Source: Nitrospira sp. (lineage in GTDB: Bacteria; Nitrospirota; Nitrospiria; Nitrospirales; Nitrospiraceae). From it: a stretch of DNA of 64,000 nt. Location: assembly GCA_036984305.1 (NCBI GenBank), contig BQWY01000001.1, forward strand, positions 3,183,501 to 3,247,500. Direction: 5' to 3'. This document shows positions 1 to 8,390 of the stretch, in pieces. A program made the translations under genes and the position numbers. Position 1 is the stretch's first letter, and each line of letters opens with the position of its first letter. The notes beneath the pieces were generated by a model. The model was given only the letters and a program-made list of their open reading frames with translations, was not told the DNA's origin and did not search any database.

Positions 1-1915
1 ACCCCCTATCCTCCAGCACGAGAGCACCCAGACGACGCTGCCGCCGAGTACACACGCTCAGTGTCCGTTCGTCCCACTCGATCAGATCGACATCATGGAC
101 GAGCGTACCCGCGCAGAGATCGAGTTGTGAACGTGCGATCGGCGCCGAGAGCGCGATACGAGCCCACTCCCTATCCCCGTCGAGATCGGCCACCACGAGG
201 TATTCCTCGGATTCCAACGCATCGCGCTCGGGGAAACAGGCTCCACGCCCATTCGCAAGTCGATAGCGGGTCGGCTCGCCCTTTGCGGCGAAGACCCTCT
301 GAGCAATGCGATCCGGATAGGCCAGCGCCAACATCGATCCCACCCACGATCCACCGTCCCGGGAATCGGACGCGGCCTTCTGTGTCCGGTCGGCACGGAG
401 AAGCCCCAACTGTCGCCGCCAATGTTCCGCGGCTTGCCGCACACGCGCTACCGCGTAGCCATCCGCTCTGTGGTCCTCCGCGTGTGAGCGAGTTCCAGTA
501 AGCAGGTCCAGCCGAGTTCGAAGATCGGCGCCCCGACCCTTGACCGGACCACGCACGAAATCCCGCTCGCTCAGGAGCGCCGCCACCGCGCAGGCTTCCG
601 AACCGCGATGCCACCCCATCGCCGTCAGTATCATATGGGCGAGCCTTGGATGCAGCCCCAACTCGCTCATGCGCCGTCCATGATCGGTCGCCACCCCATC
701 ATAATCGACTGCACCGAGCTGCACGAGCAGACGGCGAGCCTCTGCGATAGCCCCGGAAGGAGGTGCGTCCATCCAGCTGAGTTCCTCCGGCTCCTTCACA
801 CCCCACACGGCCAATTCCAATTGGAGTCCCGTCAGATCCGCATCAAGAATTTCGGGGGGGCGTCGAGGCAGGAGTCCGTGATGCTCCACGGACGTCCAGA
901 GCCGGAGGCAGAGGCCTGGTGCCGTTCGACCGGCTCGTCCGCAACGTTGATCCGCGGAATCCTTGGTGACGCGGATAGTGTCCAGCCGAGTCAACCCGGT
1001 GCGCGGCGCATAACGCGGTACGCGTAGCCATCCCCCATCGATCACGACGCGCACGTCCTCGATCGTCAAGCTCGTCTCCGCGATCGACGTGGCCAGCACG
1101 ACCTTCCGACACCCGGAGGGTGCCGGAGCAATCGCTGCCTCCTGCTGCTCCTGCGGTAAATCGCCGTGCAGCGGGGCAATGATCGTGTCTGCGCCCAATT
1201 TGCACTCGTGTAAGCGTCGTTCCACGCGGCGAATCTCGCCCATGCCCGGCAGAAACACGAGCACGCTACCATGCTCCTGTCGCAACACACGCCGCACGGC
1301 GTCGGCCGCGACTTGATCGAGCGGCTCTGTTCGTGCTCGATCGAGGTATCGGACCTCGACCGGGAAACTTCGTCCCTCGCACGTCACCACGGGAGCATGT
1401 CCCAACAACGACGAGACACCGGTGCAATCCAACGTGGCTGACATGACAAGGATGCGAAGGTCGGGACGAAACAGTCGCTGGGTCTCACGAGTCAGCGCCA
1501 ATCCGAGATCGGCGTGGAGCGAGCGCTCATGAAATTCATCGAATACGACACACGCGTACTCAGCGAGCGACGGATCGTGCTGCAGGATACGTGTGAGGAT
1601 GCCCTCGGTGACCACCTCGAGTCGGGTCATTGGCCCAATTTTGGACTCGTGACGTATCCGAAACCCGACCGTCCGTCCGAGCGGCTCTCCCAACGCTCGT
1701 GCCATACGAGTCGCTGCCGCCCGCGCGGCGAGGCGACGAGGCTCCAGCAGGATGAGCCGCTTCGAGCTCAACCAGGACTCCTCAAGCAACGCCAGCGGCA
1801 CGCGTGTCGTCTTTCCGGCGCCCGGCGGCGCCGTCAGGACCGCCGCTTGATGGTCGGTCAGTACACGTGCGAGGTCGGGAAGCACCGCGTCGATCGGCAA
1901 GGCCGTCGTCTTCAT
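1..1915 (-). CDS. hrpB: ATP-dependent helicase HrpB (3' end cut by window)
   Basis: DEAH-box family superfamily 2 RNA/DNA helicase of the HrpB type. The reading frame runs without a stop from an ATG at 1915 down to base 1, giving the first 638 residues; the C-terminus lies outside the window. Near the N-terminus sits Walker A APPGAGKTT (residues ~28-36), then motif II DEFHER (HrpB-like rather than DEAH), motif III MSATL, and the C-terminal helicase core with ATSIAETSLTIEDV and the motif VI stretch QRCGRAGRTAPG. The following region with LHPRLAHMIL is typical of the HA2-like and HrpB-specific part. HrpB has no firmly established substrate in most bacteria. Its neighbour, the small gene at 2017, is divergent, so the ~100 bp between them must hold both promoters. 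Confidence 0.93.
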   Translation of the reverse strand, partial: MKTTALPIDAVLPDLARVLTDHQAAVLTAPPGAGKTTRVPLALLEESWLSSKRLILLEPRRLAARAAATRMARALGEPLGRTVGFRIRHESKIGPMTRLEVVTEGILTRILQHDPSLAEYACVVFDEFHERSLHADLGLALTRETQRLFRPDLRILVMSATLDCTGVSSLLGHAPVVTCEGRSFPVEVRYLDRARTEPLDQVAADAVRRVLRQEHGSVLVFLPGMGEIRRVERRLHECKLGADTIIAPLHGDLPQEQQEAAIAPAPSGCRKVVLATSIAETSLTIEDVRVVIDGGWLRVPRYAPRTGLTRLDTIRVTKDSADQRCGRAGRTAPGLCLRLWTSVEHHGLLPRRPPEILDADLTGLQLELAVWGVKEPEELSWMDAPPSGAIAEARRLLVQLGAVDYDGVATDHGRRMSELGLHPRLAHMILTAMGWHRGSEACAVAALLSERDFVRGPVKGRGADLRTRLDLLTGTRSHAEDHRADGYAVARVRQAAEHWRRQLGLLRADRTQKAASDSRDGGSWVGSMLALAYPDRIAQRVFAAKGEPTRYRLANGRGACFPERDALESEEYLVVADLDGDREWARIALSAPIARSQLDLCAGTLVHDVDLIEWDERTLSVCTRRQRRLGALVLEDRG

Positions 1916-2001
1916 ACCATCTCGCTCTGGCTCGACTGTATCAGATTCGAGCGACAGTTGGCCCCGCCCGCGTCCTAAAGACACACGCGGGGAGTTCGTC
2001 G

Positions 2002-2007
2002 TATAAT
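2002..2007 (+). promoter_or_regulatory. Candidate -10 box TATAAT close to a start codon
   Basis: A perfect TATAAT lies 9 bases before the ATG of the 77-residue gene at 2017. A transcript starting 6-8 bases after the hexamer would have a leader of 0-3 nt, so this mRNA may be leaderless. No good -35 box is seen at 16-18 bp spacing, which keeps confidence modest. Confidence 0.45.
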
Positions 2008-2016
2008 TTCTCTACC

Positions 2017-2250
2017 ATGGCGACTCGTCGTGATAAAAGCAGTGTGCCCGCTCGCCTTCGGTGGAGTCCAGATCGGCCCAAGAAACCAGGCTGGTATTGG
2101 TACCGAGGGCCCGGGGAAGCAAGCGACCTCTTGGTCGTGCTGGTCGACGAAGCCGGTTATTTTCAATGGCCAGACGGCGGCTTCAGCGAAGCGGAGCATA
2201 CGGATGGTGATTGGGCGGGGCCGTTAGATCCACCAGAAGACCTTTACTAA
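2017..2250 (+). CDS. Small Trp/Tyr-rich hypothetical protein (77 aa)
   Basis: A 77-residue soluble protein I do not recognise. After a basic N-terminus (MATRRDKS) it carries WSPDRPKKPGWYWYRGPGE, then a hydrophobic strand LLVVLVDEAGYF and an acidic tail ending PLDPPEDLY. The pattern 'KPGWYWYR..' resembles short beta-barrel proteins that present tryptophans, but no function follows from that. ATG 2017 is chosen because the upstream part of the frame overlaps hrpB and because a TATAAT box sits just before it. There is no Shine-Dalgarno, consistent with a leaderless message. It is divergent from hrpB and convergent with the cytochrome gene at 2412. Confidence 0.7.
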   Translation: MATRRDKSSVPARLRWSPDRPKKPGWYWYRGPGEASDLLVVLVDEAGYFQWPDGGFSEAEHTDGDWAGPLDPPEDLY

Positions 2251-2335
2251 GCCTATCCCCTGCCGGATACCCAGACCTCAGATCGAGAAGGCGGCCCTCT
2301 TGGCGCCTCACGACGGAGGACTACCCAGCCGATGT

Positions 2336-2372
2336 GAAAAGGCCGGAGCCGCCAGGATGGCGACACCGGCCG
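2336..2372 (-). terminator. Rho-independent terminator of the DUF3365 cytochrome gene
   Basis: An inverted repeat GGCCGG...CCGGCC (2341-2371) with a second inner stem GCCGCCA/TGGCGAC is followed, reading the minus strand, by TTTTC. It lies 40 bases past the stop of the gene at 2412-2942. Confidence 0.55.
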
Positions 2373-2411
2373 TTAGCGCGCTGATCGGTCAAATGCGTGC
2401 GGGAAGTCGTA

Positions 2412-2942
2412 CTATTTGTTGAAGCGAACGATGATAGCCCCCAGCATGTCACCCTCTTTCCAATCCTTTTTCGTCGCGCTCGGATGCGCATTGTGGCAGT
2501 CGGCGCACGACTTCACCACCGCGACATCGGCGGCCATGCCCTTGAACTGCCCTCCGTCCGAGAAGGTCACCGTCTGCCCCTTGGTGAGCTTCTTGAGCGC
2601 CTCGGCCTCGGCTGGTGTCTTTGGACCATTTTCCTTATAGAGGGGCTGTAGACCTACCAGCCCTAACTCAAAGTCTTTTACTTCCGCCCCGGCTGCCTTG
2701 AGAAACTGCGCTGGCAACATGATCGCATGATCGTCTTTGGTCCAATTTTCGTTCGGTTTGACGCCAGCCTTCTTCGCCTGCTCGACGATGCTCTTGGCGT
2801 ACACCGTCCGAAACGCTTTCGCCGTGGCAAGGATGTACTTGGCCGCGGTCTCTTGCGAAATATCAGCGGCCATAACCATTGGTGCCGTCACCGCCACGAC
2901 GACAGCGGTAACCCCCATCTTCTTCCAGTTGGCGAATCTCAT
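2412..2942 (-). CDS. Exported c-type haem protein, DUF3365/Tll0287-like
   Basis: A 176-residue periplasmic protein. ATG 2942 is chosen because AGGAGGT lies a few bases upstream; the longer frame has no better signal. The signal peptide MRFANWKKMGVTAVVVAVTAPMVMA is followed by a helical domain with the order seen in the DUF3365 family, and near the C-terminus one haem site CADCH (motif SCADCHNAHP). Known members are one-haem sensor or electron-transfer domains, stand-alone or attached to kinases; here it is stand-alone. The haem would be attached in the periplasm by the cytochrome c maturation machinery, not encoded here. A terminator follows. A redox or NO-sensing role is only inference. Confidence 0.85.
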   Translation of the reverse strand: MRFANWKKMGVTAVVVAVTAPMVMAADISQETAAKYILATAKAFRTVYAKSIVEQAKKAGVKPNENWTKDDHAIMLPAQFLKAAGAEVKDFELGLVGLQPLYKENGPKTPAEAEALKKLTKGQTVTFSDGGQFKGMAADVAVVKSCADCHNAHPSATKKDWKEGDMLGAIIVRFNK

Positions 2943-3084
2943 CGAGACCTCCTGGGTTGTAGGGCTAGATGCAGACCGATCGGAGCGCGGCCTAAGCGGT
3001 ACTCCTTTCCCCAAATGAAGTCAAGGCAAGACCGCCGGGTTGTGATCGGTTTGTACCTAACGAGATCCCTTGAGGCGGGGGTTG

Positions 3085-3792
3085 CTAGAGGGTGGCGGAA
3101 CGGGGGACCCGCAGGGTGTAGTCCATCATCCAGTCGATGACCTGCCGGGGCGGTTCCTGAACCGCCGGTTGCAGATGAACGCCCTTGACACACCACAGGC
3201 CGGCCGTCGCGGTCTTGGCCAAGGTTGCCACATCCCCCGCCAGAAAATCGACGATATAGGCCCGGGTACGGTCCAGGCCTGGTGTATCGCTGGACCAGTA
3301 AACCGCCCCGGACACGCGGGTGAACGGGTGGCCGGCGGGAAGCAACGGCACACCAGTGCGGCCGGAGAGGGACGGCTCGACCAACGTCATCAGTTCAAAA
3401 AACGAGGGAAGCCTCCAGCCTCGGCGGCCTCCAACCACTTTGACCCCACAGTCGCTCTTGGCCCGATACCAGGCCGTTGGCCGTGGGTGAGGCGCACGTT
3501 CCCAGATCAGTCCGGTCTGCGTGTCGAGAATCGCCTCGCCTTCGAACTCATTGAGAGACTGAAAGCGGGGCTGGCTGACGGAAGGACCGAACGCTTTCCC
3601 ATCTTGGGGGGCCATCGGAAGGATCAGGACCATCGACAGGAGAAAGATGCAGAACGCCCCTAGGAGGGTCTGCTCGCCAGATGGTGCGGCCCCGAGGGAC
3701 TTCATAGGTACGCGCGAGATTCCTATCCGGGAATTCGAGACATGACCCAGCAACTTCCAGGCCACATGAGAGCCGAACGTCTGCATTGCCAT
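3085..3792 (-). CDS. Membrane-anchored DUF1566 (Lcl C-terminal domain) protein
   Basis: The protein has one hydrophobic segment (LLGAFCIFLLSMVLILP), then a DUF1566 domain: LDTQTGLIWER, CGVKVVGGRRGWRLPSFFEL, YWSSDTPG and GLWCVKGV are the hallmark 'tGLiWer / gWRLPt.eEL / yWSst / vwcV.g' strings. DUF1566 domains are extracytoplasmic and occur in adhesin- or lectin-like proteins, with no defined enzymology. The start is uncertain: ATG 3792 and ATG 3786 both follow an AGGA box (spacing 2 and 8), and ATG 3705 would give a more ordinary signal anchor. Upstream reading into the ferritin-like gene at 4010 is not supported. Two conserved cysteines could form a disulfide. Confidence 0.75.
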   Translation of the reverse strand: MAMQTFGSHVAWKLLGHVSNSRIGISRVPMKSLGAAPSGEQTLLGAFCIFLLSMVLILPMAPQDGKAFGPSVSQPRFQSLNEFEGEAILDTQTGLIWERAPHPRPTAWYRAKSDCGVKVVGGRRGWRLPSFFELMTLVEPSLSGRTGVPLLPAGHPFTRVSGAVYWSSDTPGLDRTRAYIVDFLAGDVATLAKTATAGLWCVKGVHLQPAVQEPPRQVIDWMMDYTLRVPRSATL

Positions 3793-4009
3793 CGTCCTGC
3801 CCCACTCCCCACGTGACACTTGGAATAAACCCGCGAACCGGCTCCAGGTGCCGGTTCTGGGTGCTCTCAGCCAATCACAGCACCGATCAGCGCATATAGC
3901 GGAGCCTACGCTGTGTTCTGATCGAATGTTCTTCTTTGTGCGGGCAGGACGAAAAATCGGCGCGGCGTTACAAGGAATGGGATGCGGGACTTCGATGACC
4001 GGCTGGGAT

Positions 4010-4648
4010 TCAGATCGCTTGGGTGGCGATGGATTCCTCGCGGCACGCATCCGGCGCTGGTGAGGGCAGCAGGTTCAGCGCCACGAAGCGTCGTTCAATG
4101 TGCATGAGGATGTGCCCACTGATCGACTCTCGATACGGTCCAAGGCTCTCATCGCTCAAGTACCGATCGAGTGTTCGCGGTAGCTTGCGCCACCAGGAGC
4201 GCGCCGAGGTCGTCGTGCAACGACTCGGTCTAGTACCCCGGCTCATGAGACTACGCACCTCACGTTCGAAGAACGCCACGTGGGCTTCTTCGTCTCGGAG
4301 GATATCGAACAGATCGGGGCGCCGCGCAGCCAGGAGCTTCGCAAACTCGAGCCCCAGCGCTTCATAGCCAAATAGATGGACAGCCAAGGCACACCATGGT
4401 TGCGGCACCGCCGGAAGCCGCGCCCGCCCCCACGAACGAACCCCCAACATAGATTCGAATCGTTCCAGATGCTCCGCCTCATCCGCTTCGTGCCGTTGCA
4501 GAAACGCGCGGACCGAGGTCGGCACGTCCTGTAACTGTGCGGCTTGTACGGCCCACATGGCCATGGCCTCAGCCTTGAGAAAACGCTCGAGGAGCGCACG
4601 CTCGGTGCTGGGGGGAAGTAGGGGAACACTCGGGTCGGCGGAGTTCAT
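4010..4648 (-). CDS. Ferritin-like di-iron protein
   Basis: About 212 residues, all helical. Iron-ligand patterns of the ferritin-like superfamily are seen: a first-helix Glu ([11 protein letters not shown]), [12 protein letters not shown] in helix two, and [15 protein letters not shown] later, i.e. two ExxH pairs. This is the arrangement of MiaE-like hydroxylases, rubrerythrin-like proteins and other di-iron carboxylate proteins. Length and the lack of rubredoxin cysteines fit an oxidase or hydroxylase better than classical ferritin, but substrate cannot be inferred. ATG 4648 (MNSADPS) is preferred to an upstream TTG at 4684; neither has a strong ribosome site. Divergent from yacG (81 bp gap). 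Confidence 0.72.
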   Translation of the reverse strand: MNSADPSVPLLPPSTERALLERFLKAEAMAMWAVQAAQLQDVPTSVRAFLQRHEADEAEHLERFESMLGVRSWGRARLPAVPQPWCALAVHLFGYEALGLEFAKLLAARRPDLFDILRDEEAHVAFFEREVRSLMSRGTRPSRCTTTSARSWWRKLPRTLDRYLSDESLGPYRESISGHILMHIERRFVALNLLPSPAPDACREESIATQAI

Positions 4649-4729
4649 TGTTGGAAGTGTAGCGGATTCGATAGCCAAGGCCAACTATGCCTCTGGTGCC
4701 GCCCTCCGACCTACGGCTACAATAGTCGA

Positions 4730-4921
4730 ATGAGGTGTCCCGGCTGCCGGCGGGAAACGAAGTGGGAAGGGAATCCAACGCGCCCTTTCTGTTCCGAGCG
4801 ATGCAAGCTCATCGACCTCGGGCGGTGGGCATCGGGCCAATACCGCATCCCAGGGGAGCCCCTCACGGCGGACACCGATACGGACCCGATGGAACCCACA
4901 AATCAAGCGACGGAGGAATAG
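4730..4921 (+). CDS. yacG: DNA gyrase inhibitor YacG
   Basis: 63 residues, the usual length for YacG. The N-terminus [12 protein letters not shown] and the later [18 protein letters not shown] give the four zinc cysteines (CxxC...CxxxC) and the 'IDLG.W' signature. YacG family proteins bind one zinc and inhibit gyrase by binding GyrB; this is known from E. coli. The short acidic tail is typical. Divergent from the ferritin-like gene. Confidence 0.93.
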   Translation: MRCPGCRRETKWEGNPTRPFCSERCKLIDLGRWASGQYRIPGEPLTADTDTDPMEPTNQATEE

Positions 4922-5081
4922 CCGCATTTCTCCGGTCGCCTTGGTCCACGACACTTACGTGGAACGTTCCACCCTTACCGGATTTCGCTTAGTCCTTGCA
5001 CGTACTGTCCTTCGTGCTAAGGTTACGCCTGTAGGGTGTTCCACAGATCGCTTTCTGATTCCTGGCAGAAAGGAGTCGGAC

Positions 5082-5417
5082 ATGGAGTTCCGCAACAACG
5101 GCCGTGTTCCCGTTGATTACCAGGTGTGGTACACCACTCCCGATCAGACCGTAGAGAAAGGGACGATGTACGACCTCTCGCCGGGAGGCTGCGCCGTGTC
5201 CACCGTGGGAGCCGTCGAACCCGGTGCGCGCCTTGCGCTCACCATCCTGGACCCTGACCAACCAATTCCCATCACGGTGGAATCGGCATCCGTTCGATGG
5301 ACCGTGTTGGGAGAATTCGGCGTGGAGTTCGAGGGACTCACCGAACACGATCGAACTCGACTGAGCCAACTGCTGACCCGTGCGATGCGAAACCTGTCGG
5401 ATTTCGGACGTCGTTGA
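5082..5417 (+). CDS. PilZ domain protein
   Basis: 111 residues. ATG 5082 follows AAGGAGT at ideal distance, so the long upstream extension of the frame is rejected. The sequence has the PilZ fold order: N-terminal EFRNNGRVPVDYQVWY, then DLSPGGCAVST (the D/NxSxxG motif), strands LALTILDP and SVRWTVLGEFGVEFEG. The RxxxR half of the c-di-GMP site is degenerate here (one Arg, NNGR), so ligand binding is uncertain. It stands alone, convergent with the SDR gene. This is one of three PilZ genes in the window. Confidence 0.85.
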   Translation: MEFRNNGRVPVDYQVWYTTPDQTVEKGTMYDLSPGGCAVSTVGAVEPGARLALTILDPDQPIPITVESASVRWTVLGEFGVEFEGLTEHDRTRLSQLLTRAMRNLSDFGRR

Positions 5418-5459
5418 ACCACCTCCAGCTATACTATGTTCAACAATAGACGACCCTCA

Positions 5460-6332
5460 CTACGGGGCCGGCGGCAGGTTCAGAAACTTCCCCACGAGCC
5501 AATCCTGTCCTCGATCGGGCAACACGTGTTTGAGAAAGGCACGAAATTGGGCGTCGAGGCCCACGAGATACCGCGTTTTCGGCCGTCGAACGGTCAGCGC
5601 CCTCGCCACGACCTTCGCGACTTCGTCGGCTGGGATCGCCCGTCCGGCGGCCTTCTGGATCACCTCCTGCATACCTGCGAGCGCCTTCTCGTACAACGCC
5701 AGCTTTTCTGGATCCACAGTACTTCGCATCTTCGTGGCCAGGGCGGCCGAACGCTCCCAAATCGGTGTGGCAATCGCACCCGGCTCCACGCTCGACACCT
5801 CGATCCCCCACGGGCGCAATTCCAGTCGTAGCGCATCCGTCAACGCCTCCAAGGCAAACTTGGAGGCCCCGTACCAACCGAGAAACGGGGTCGCGGCCAG
5901 ACCGGCAATCGAGCTCATGTTCACGATCCGCCCACGTCCGTGACGGAGCAGCGGCAGGAACGCCTGGGTGACGGCCATCTGTCCAATCACGTTGACCTCG
6001 AGTTGGCGGCGTGCGTGTTCAATCGGAACCGCCTCGATCGGCCCGGCTACGGCGATCCCGGCGTTGTTGACCAGCCCCGCCAGCCCGGCCGGCCGCACCG
6101 TCCGCTCGACCAGCGCGACGGCCTCGGCGATCGAGCGCTCCACCGTCACATCAAGATAGACCGGCACCAAGTCCGTTGAAGCCGATGCCGACAGCGTCCG
6201 TCCATCGCCGATGCTACGCACACCGGCAAAAACCTGGAACCCCAATCGATCGAGATACCGCGCGCAGGCCGCTCCGATTCCGGTGGACGCACCGGTCACG
6301 ACCACGCTTCGCTTGATGTCCTCATGAGGCAT
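5460..6332 (-). CDS. Short-chain dehydrogenase/reductase
   Basis: 290-residue classical SDR. The Rossmann motif TGASTGIG is at residues ~14-21, the NNAGIA motif follows, then the catalytic Ser in MSSIAG and YGASK (YxxxK) about 13 residues on, and PGAIATPIWE after it. The length and the C-terminal extension (LKHVLPDRGQDWLVGKFL) match SDRs of lipid or retinol-dehydrogenase-like groups, but the substrate is unknown. An NAD(P) cofactor is expected. Convergent with the PilZ gene, without a clear terminator between them. Confidence 0.88.
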   Translation of the reverse strand: MPHEDIKRSVVVTGASTGIGAACARYLDRLGFQVFAGVRSIGDGRTLSASASTDLVPVYLDVTVERSIAEAVALVERTVRPAGLAGLVNNAGIAVAGPIEAVPIEHARRQLEVNVIGQMAVTQAFLPLLRHGRGRIVNMSSIAGLAATPFLGWYGASKFALEALTDALRLELRPWGIEVSSVEPGAIATPIWERSAALATKMRSTVDPEKLALYEKALAGMQEVIQKAAGRAIPADEVAKVVARALTVRRPKTRYLVGLDAQFRAFLKHVLPDRGQDWLVGKFLNLPPAP

Positions 6333-6537
6333 CGCTGAACGTTAGCACGACTCCCTCGCACGACGATAGATACCGCCACGGTGGTGCAACTTGAGAATGG
6401 GGCCTTCCTTGGGTGATGCGCGTGAACAATTCTGTTGTGGTAGATCGTCACATCGCCTATGCTATTTCCACGTGCGTCGTCCCTCGATCGAGGCCGTCCC
6501 GTCTGGCTCGCTCACACTCCACGAAAGGATTCCGTCC

Positions 6538-7212
6538 ATGCGAAGCATTGCGATTGTACTGACCGGCTATCTGTGTCTTGCCGGCACGGGGGCGCTGGCC
6601 GCCTCGCCCGCTCCAACCACAGATGAACAAAAAACTCTCTATGCCCTGGGCCTGGCGCTCAGTCAAGGATTGGGATCGTTCGCGTTGAGTGAGGCGGAGT
6701 TGGAACAGGTCAAGGTCGGCTTGACCGATGGCGTGCTGAATCGCCCGCCCAAGGCGGATCTCAAAGCCTATGGCCCCAAGATTCAGAAACTGGCGGAGTC
6801 ACGGGCTGCTGTCGTCGCCAATGCCGAAAAGAAGGCCGGTGCCGCGTATGTTGCCAAGGCGGCCTCCGAATCAGGCGCCAAGAAAACCGCCAGTGGGGCG
6901 GTCGTCATCCCTATGAAGGCGGGCAACGGCCCCTCTCCGACAAAGGATGACACGGTCAATGTTCATTATCACGGCACCCTGATCGATGGCACTGTCTTCG
7001 ACAGCTCCGTGCAGCGGGGGGAACCAGCCCGCTTCCCCTTGGGGAACGTGATCAAGTGCTGGACCGAGGGACTGCAAATGATCAAAGTAGGCGGGAAAAG
7101 CAAACTGGTATGTCCGTCGGACGTCGCGTACGGCGATGCCGGACGCCCCCCGGCAATCAAGCCTGGGGCCACTCTGATCTTCGAGGTCGAGCTGCTGGAG
7201 ATTGTGAAGTAG
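6538..7212 (+). CDS. FKBP-type peptidyl-prolyl isomerase, exported
   Basis: 224 residues. ATG 6538 follows AAAGGA by 9 bases. A signal peptide ends near ALAASPAP. Residues ~25-100 are the FkpA-type N-terminal dimerisation domain (ALGLALSQGLG, with the 'G...' helices), and residues ~115-224 are the FKBP domain: VNVHYHGTLIDGTVFDSS, FPLGNVIKCWTEGLQMIKVGGK, AYGDAGRPPAIKPGATLIFEVELLEI. The active-site residues are largely kept. It catalyses proline isomerisation in the periplasm and probably acts as an envelope chaperone. A strong hairpin follows. Confidence 0.93.
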   Translation: MRSIAIVLTGYLCLAGTGALAASPAPTTDEQKTLYALGLALSQGLGSFALSEAELEQVKVGLTDGVLNRPPKADLKAYGPKIQKLAESRAAVVANAEKKAGAAYVAKAASESGAKKTASGAVVIPMKAGNGPSPTKDDTVNVHYHGTLIDGTVFDSSVQRGEPARFPLGNVIKCWTEGLQMIKVGGKSKLVCPSDVAYGDAGRPPAIKPGATLIFEVELLEIVK

Positions 7213-7218
7213 AAGCGT

Positions 7219-7263
7219 ACGGACCCCGGTGACGGCGGCACCCTTTCCACGCCGGGGTCCCGT
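7219..7263 (+). terminator. Hairpin after FKBP gene
   Basis: Inverted repeat ACGGACCCCGG / CCGGGGTCC(C)GT just after the isomerase stop. No U-tract follows, so it may be a strong stem that ends transcription with Rho or protects mRNA ends; it could serve both convergent genes. Confidence 0.5.
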
Positions 7264-7331
7264 ATCGACGATCCTTGTTCCCGCCGTGTCCGAATGTCCG
7301 AATCACACGACCAATTCAGCGGATATCGAGC

Positions 7332-8144
7332 CTACCGGTTCTCCTGAGATGCGGGCGCAAGGGTCAGGGTCATGGACGTTTGGTGTCCTGCCCTGAGCGT
7401 CACCTTTGCCTCCTGATATCCCAACACCGGATGCCATGCGCCGATCGTGTGAGTCCCCGGTGGAATATCGGCAAGGCTAAAGCGGCCTTGTTCATCAGTG
7501 ACCGTTGCATAGGGATTGACGGTCACGAGAATCCAGCTTTCCATGAAACGGTGCTGATCGCAGCTGAGCTGCAGGATGCTACTGCGTTTGATGGCGAGCG
7601 GGATCGCCTGCTCTGATCCCGGATTCATGGCGGATGACATGAACACCGGAAGGCGCTTGTTGGCCACCATTTCCCATCCACGGACCTGATGCAGAATGTC
7701 GTCCTCGCTGGCAACCGTGAGGAGCTGCCCAACCGGCCCGGTGCTGACGAAGGGACCGAAGCGGCAGCGATCGATGGACACCCGAGGCCCTTCCTTTGGA
7801 ACTGGTTTTCCTTTTTCCACTTCTTGAAGAAACACCACGACGTCAGCCAATTCTTGCTTGGGCGACACGCGCACCTGATTCAGGATCACGTTGCCCTGTG
7901 CATCCGCGATTGCCTGGCAATATTCCGGATTCGATCCCATTTTCACGTTATAGCGTCGCGGATCCGGGACCACCCCACTGAATTTCACCACACCGACCAC
8001 GGAGGCGCCGTCGGAGACAGGGATTTCCTCATAAGCATGAGAGGAGATCACGCCGACCCACGCCATCGAAACCATTGCGAGAGCCGTCAAGAGTACTGGC
8101 CTCACGTTTGCTCTCCTCATCTCCCATTTGACTATGAGATACAT
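7332..8144 (-). CDS. Exported carboxypeptidase-regulatory-like domain protein
   Basis: 270 residues with an N-terminal signal segment (VLLTALAMVSMAWVGVISSHA). The body contains VVGVVKFSGVVPDPRRYNV, PEYCQ, and near the C-terminus DEQGRFSLADIPPGTHTIGAWHPVLGY, the pattern of a carboxypeptidase regulatory-like (SdrD-B/CarboxypepD_reg) beta domain. Such proteins in nitrifier and methylotroph genomes are often periplasmic and lie near cytochromes. Conserved Cys and His residues (PEYCQ, CDQHRFME) could bind a metal. ATG 8144 follows GGAGGG at 11 bases; ATG 8120 is possible but its ribosome site abuts the codon. Function not known. Confidence 0.7.
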   Translation of the reverse strand: MYLIVKWEMRRANVRPVLLTALAMVSMAWVGVISSHAYEEIPVSDGASVVGVVKFSGVVPDPRRYNVKMGSNPEYCQAIADAQGNVILNQVRVSPKQELADVVVFLQEVEKGKPVPKEGPRVSIDRCRFGPFVSTGPVGQLLTVASEDDILHQVRGWEMVANKRLPVFMSSAMNPGSEQAIPLAIKRSSILQLSCDQHRFMESWILVTVNPYATVTDEQGRFSLADIPPGTHTIGAWHPVLGYQEAKVTLRAGHQTSMTLTLAPASQENR

Positions 8145-8390
8145 GCTATGTCGTCCCTCCATTGCGCACCAACGAGTTTCCTCCCCCACCATGCGATCGT
8201 CCAAAATTTCCCCTAGTCCAGCACCGACGACGTGCGAACGCTGCGCGTCCTTTCCGATGCGTTCGCTGAGCAATCATACATCGATGATACCGTTGGATGT
8301 GCAGGGCGCACAAGAACACCAGGCTCAATTCATCCTGCGTCTGCGGCTCTTGGATTCCCCCACCGACATCCGTATACTCCTGGCTTCTCG

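Noticed and set aside
61-614. Several ORFs on both strands at the window start
   Set aside because: All are shadows of the long hrpB frame on the minus strand, which carries complete helicase motifs.
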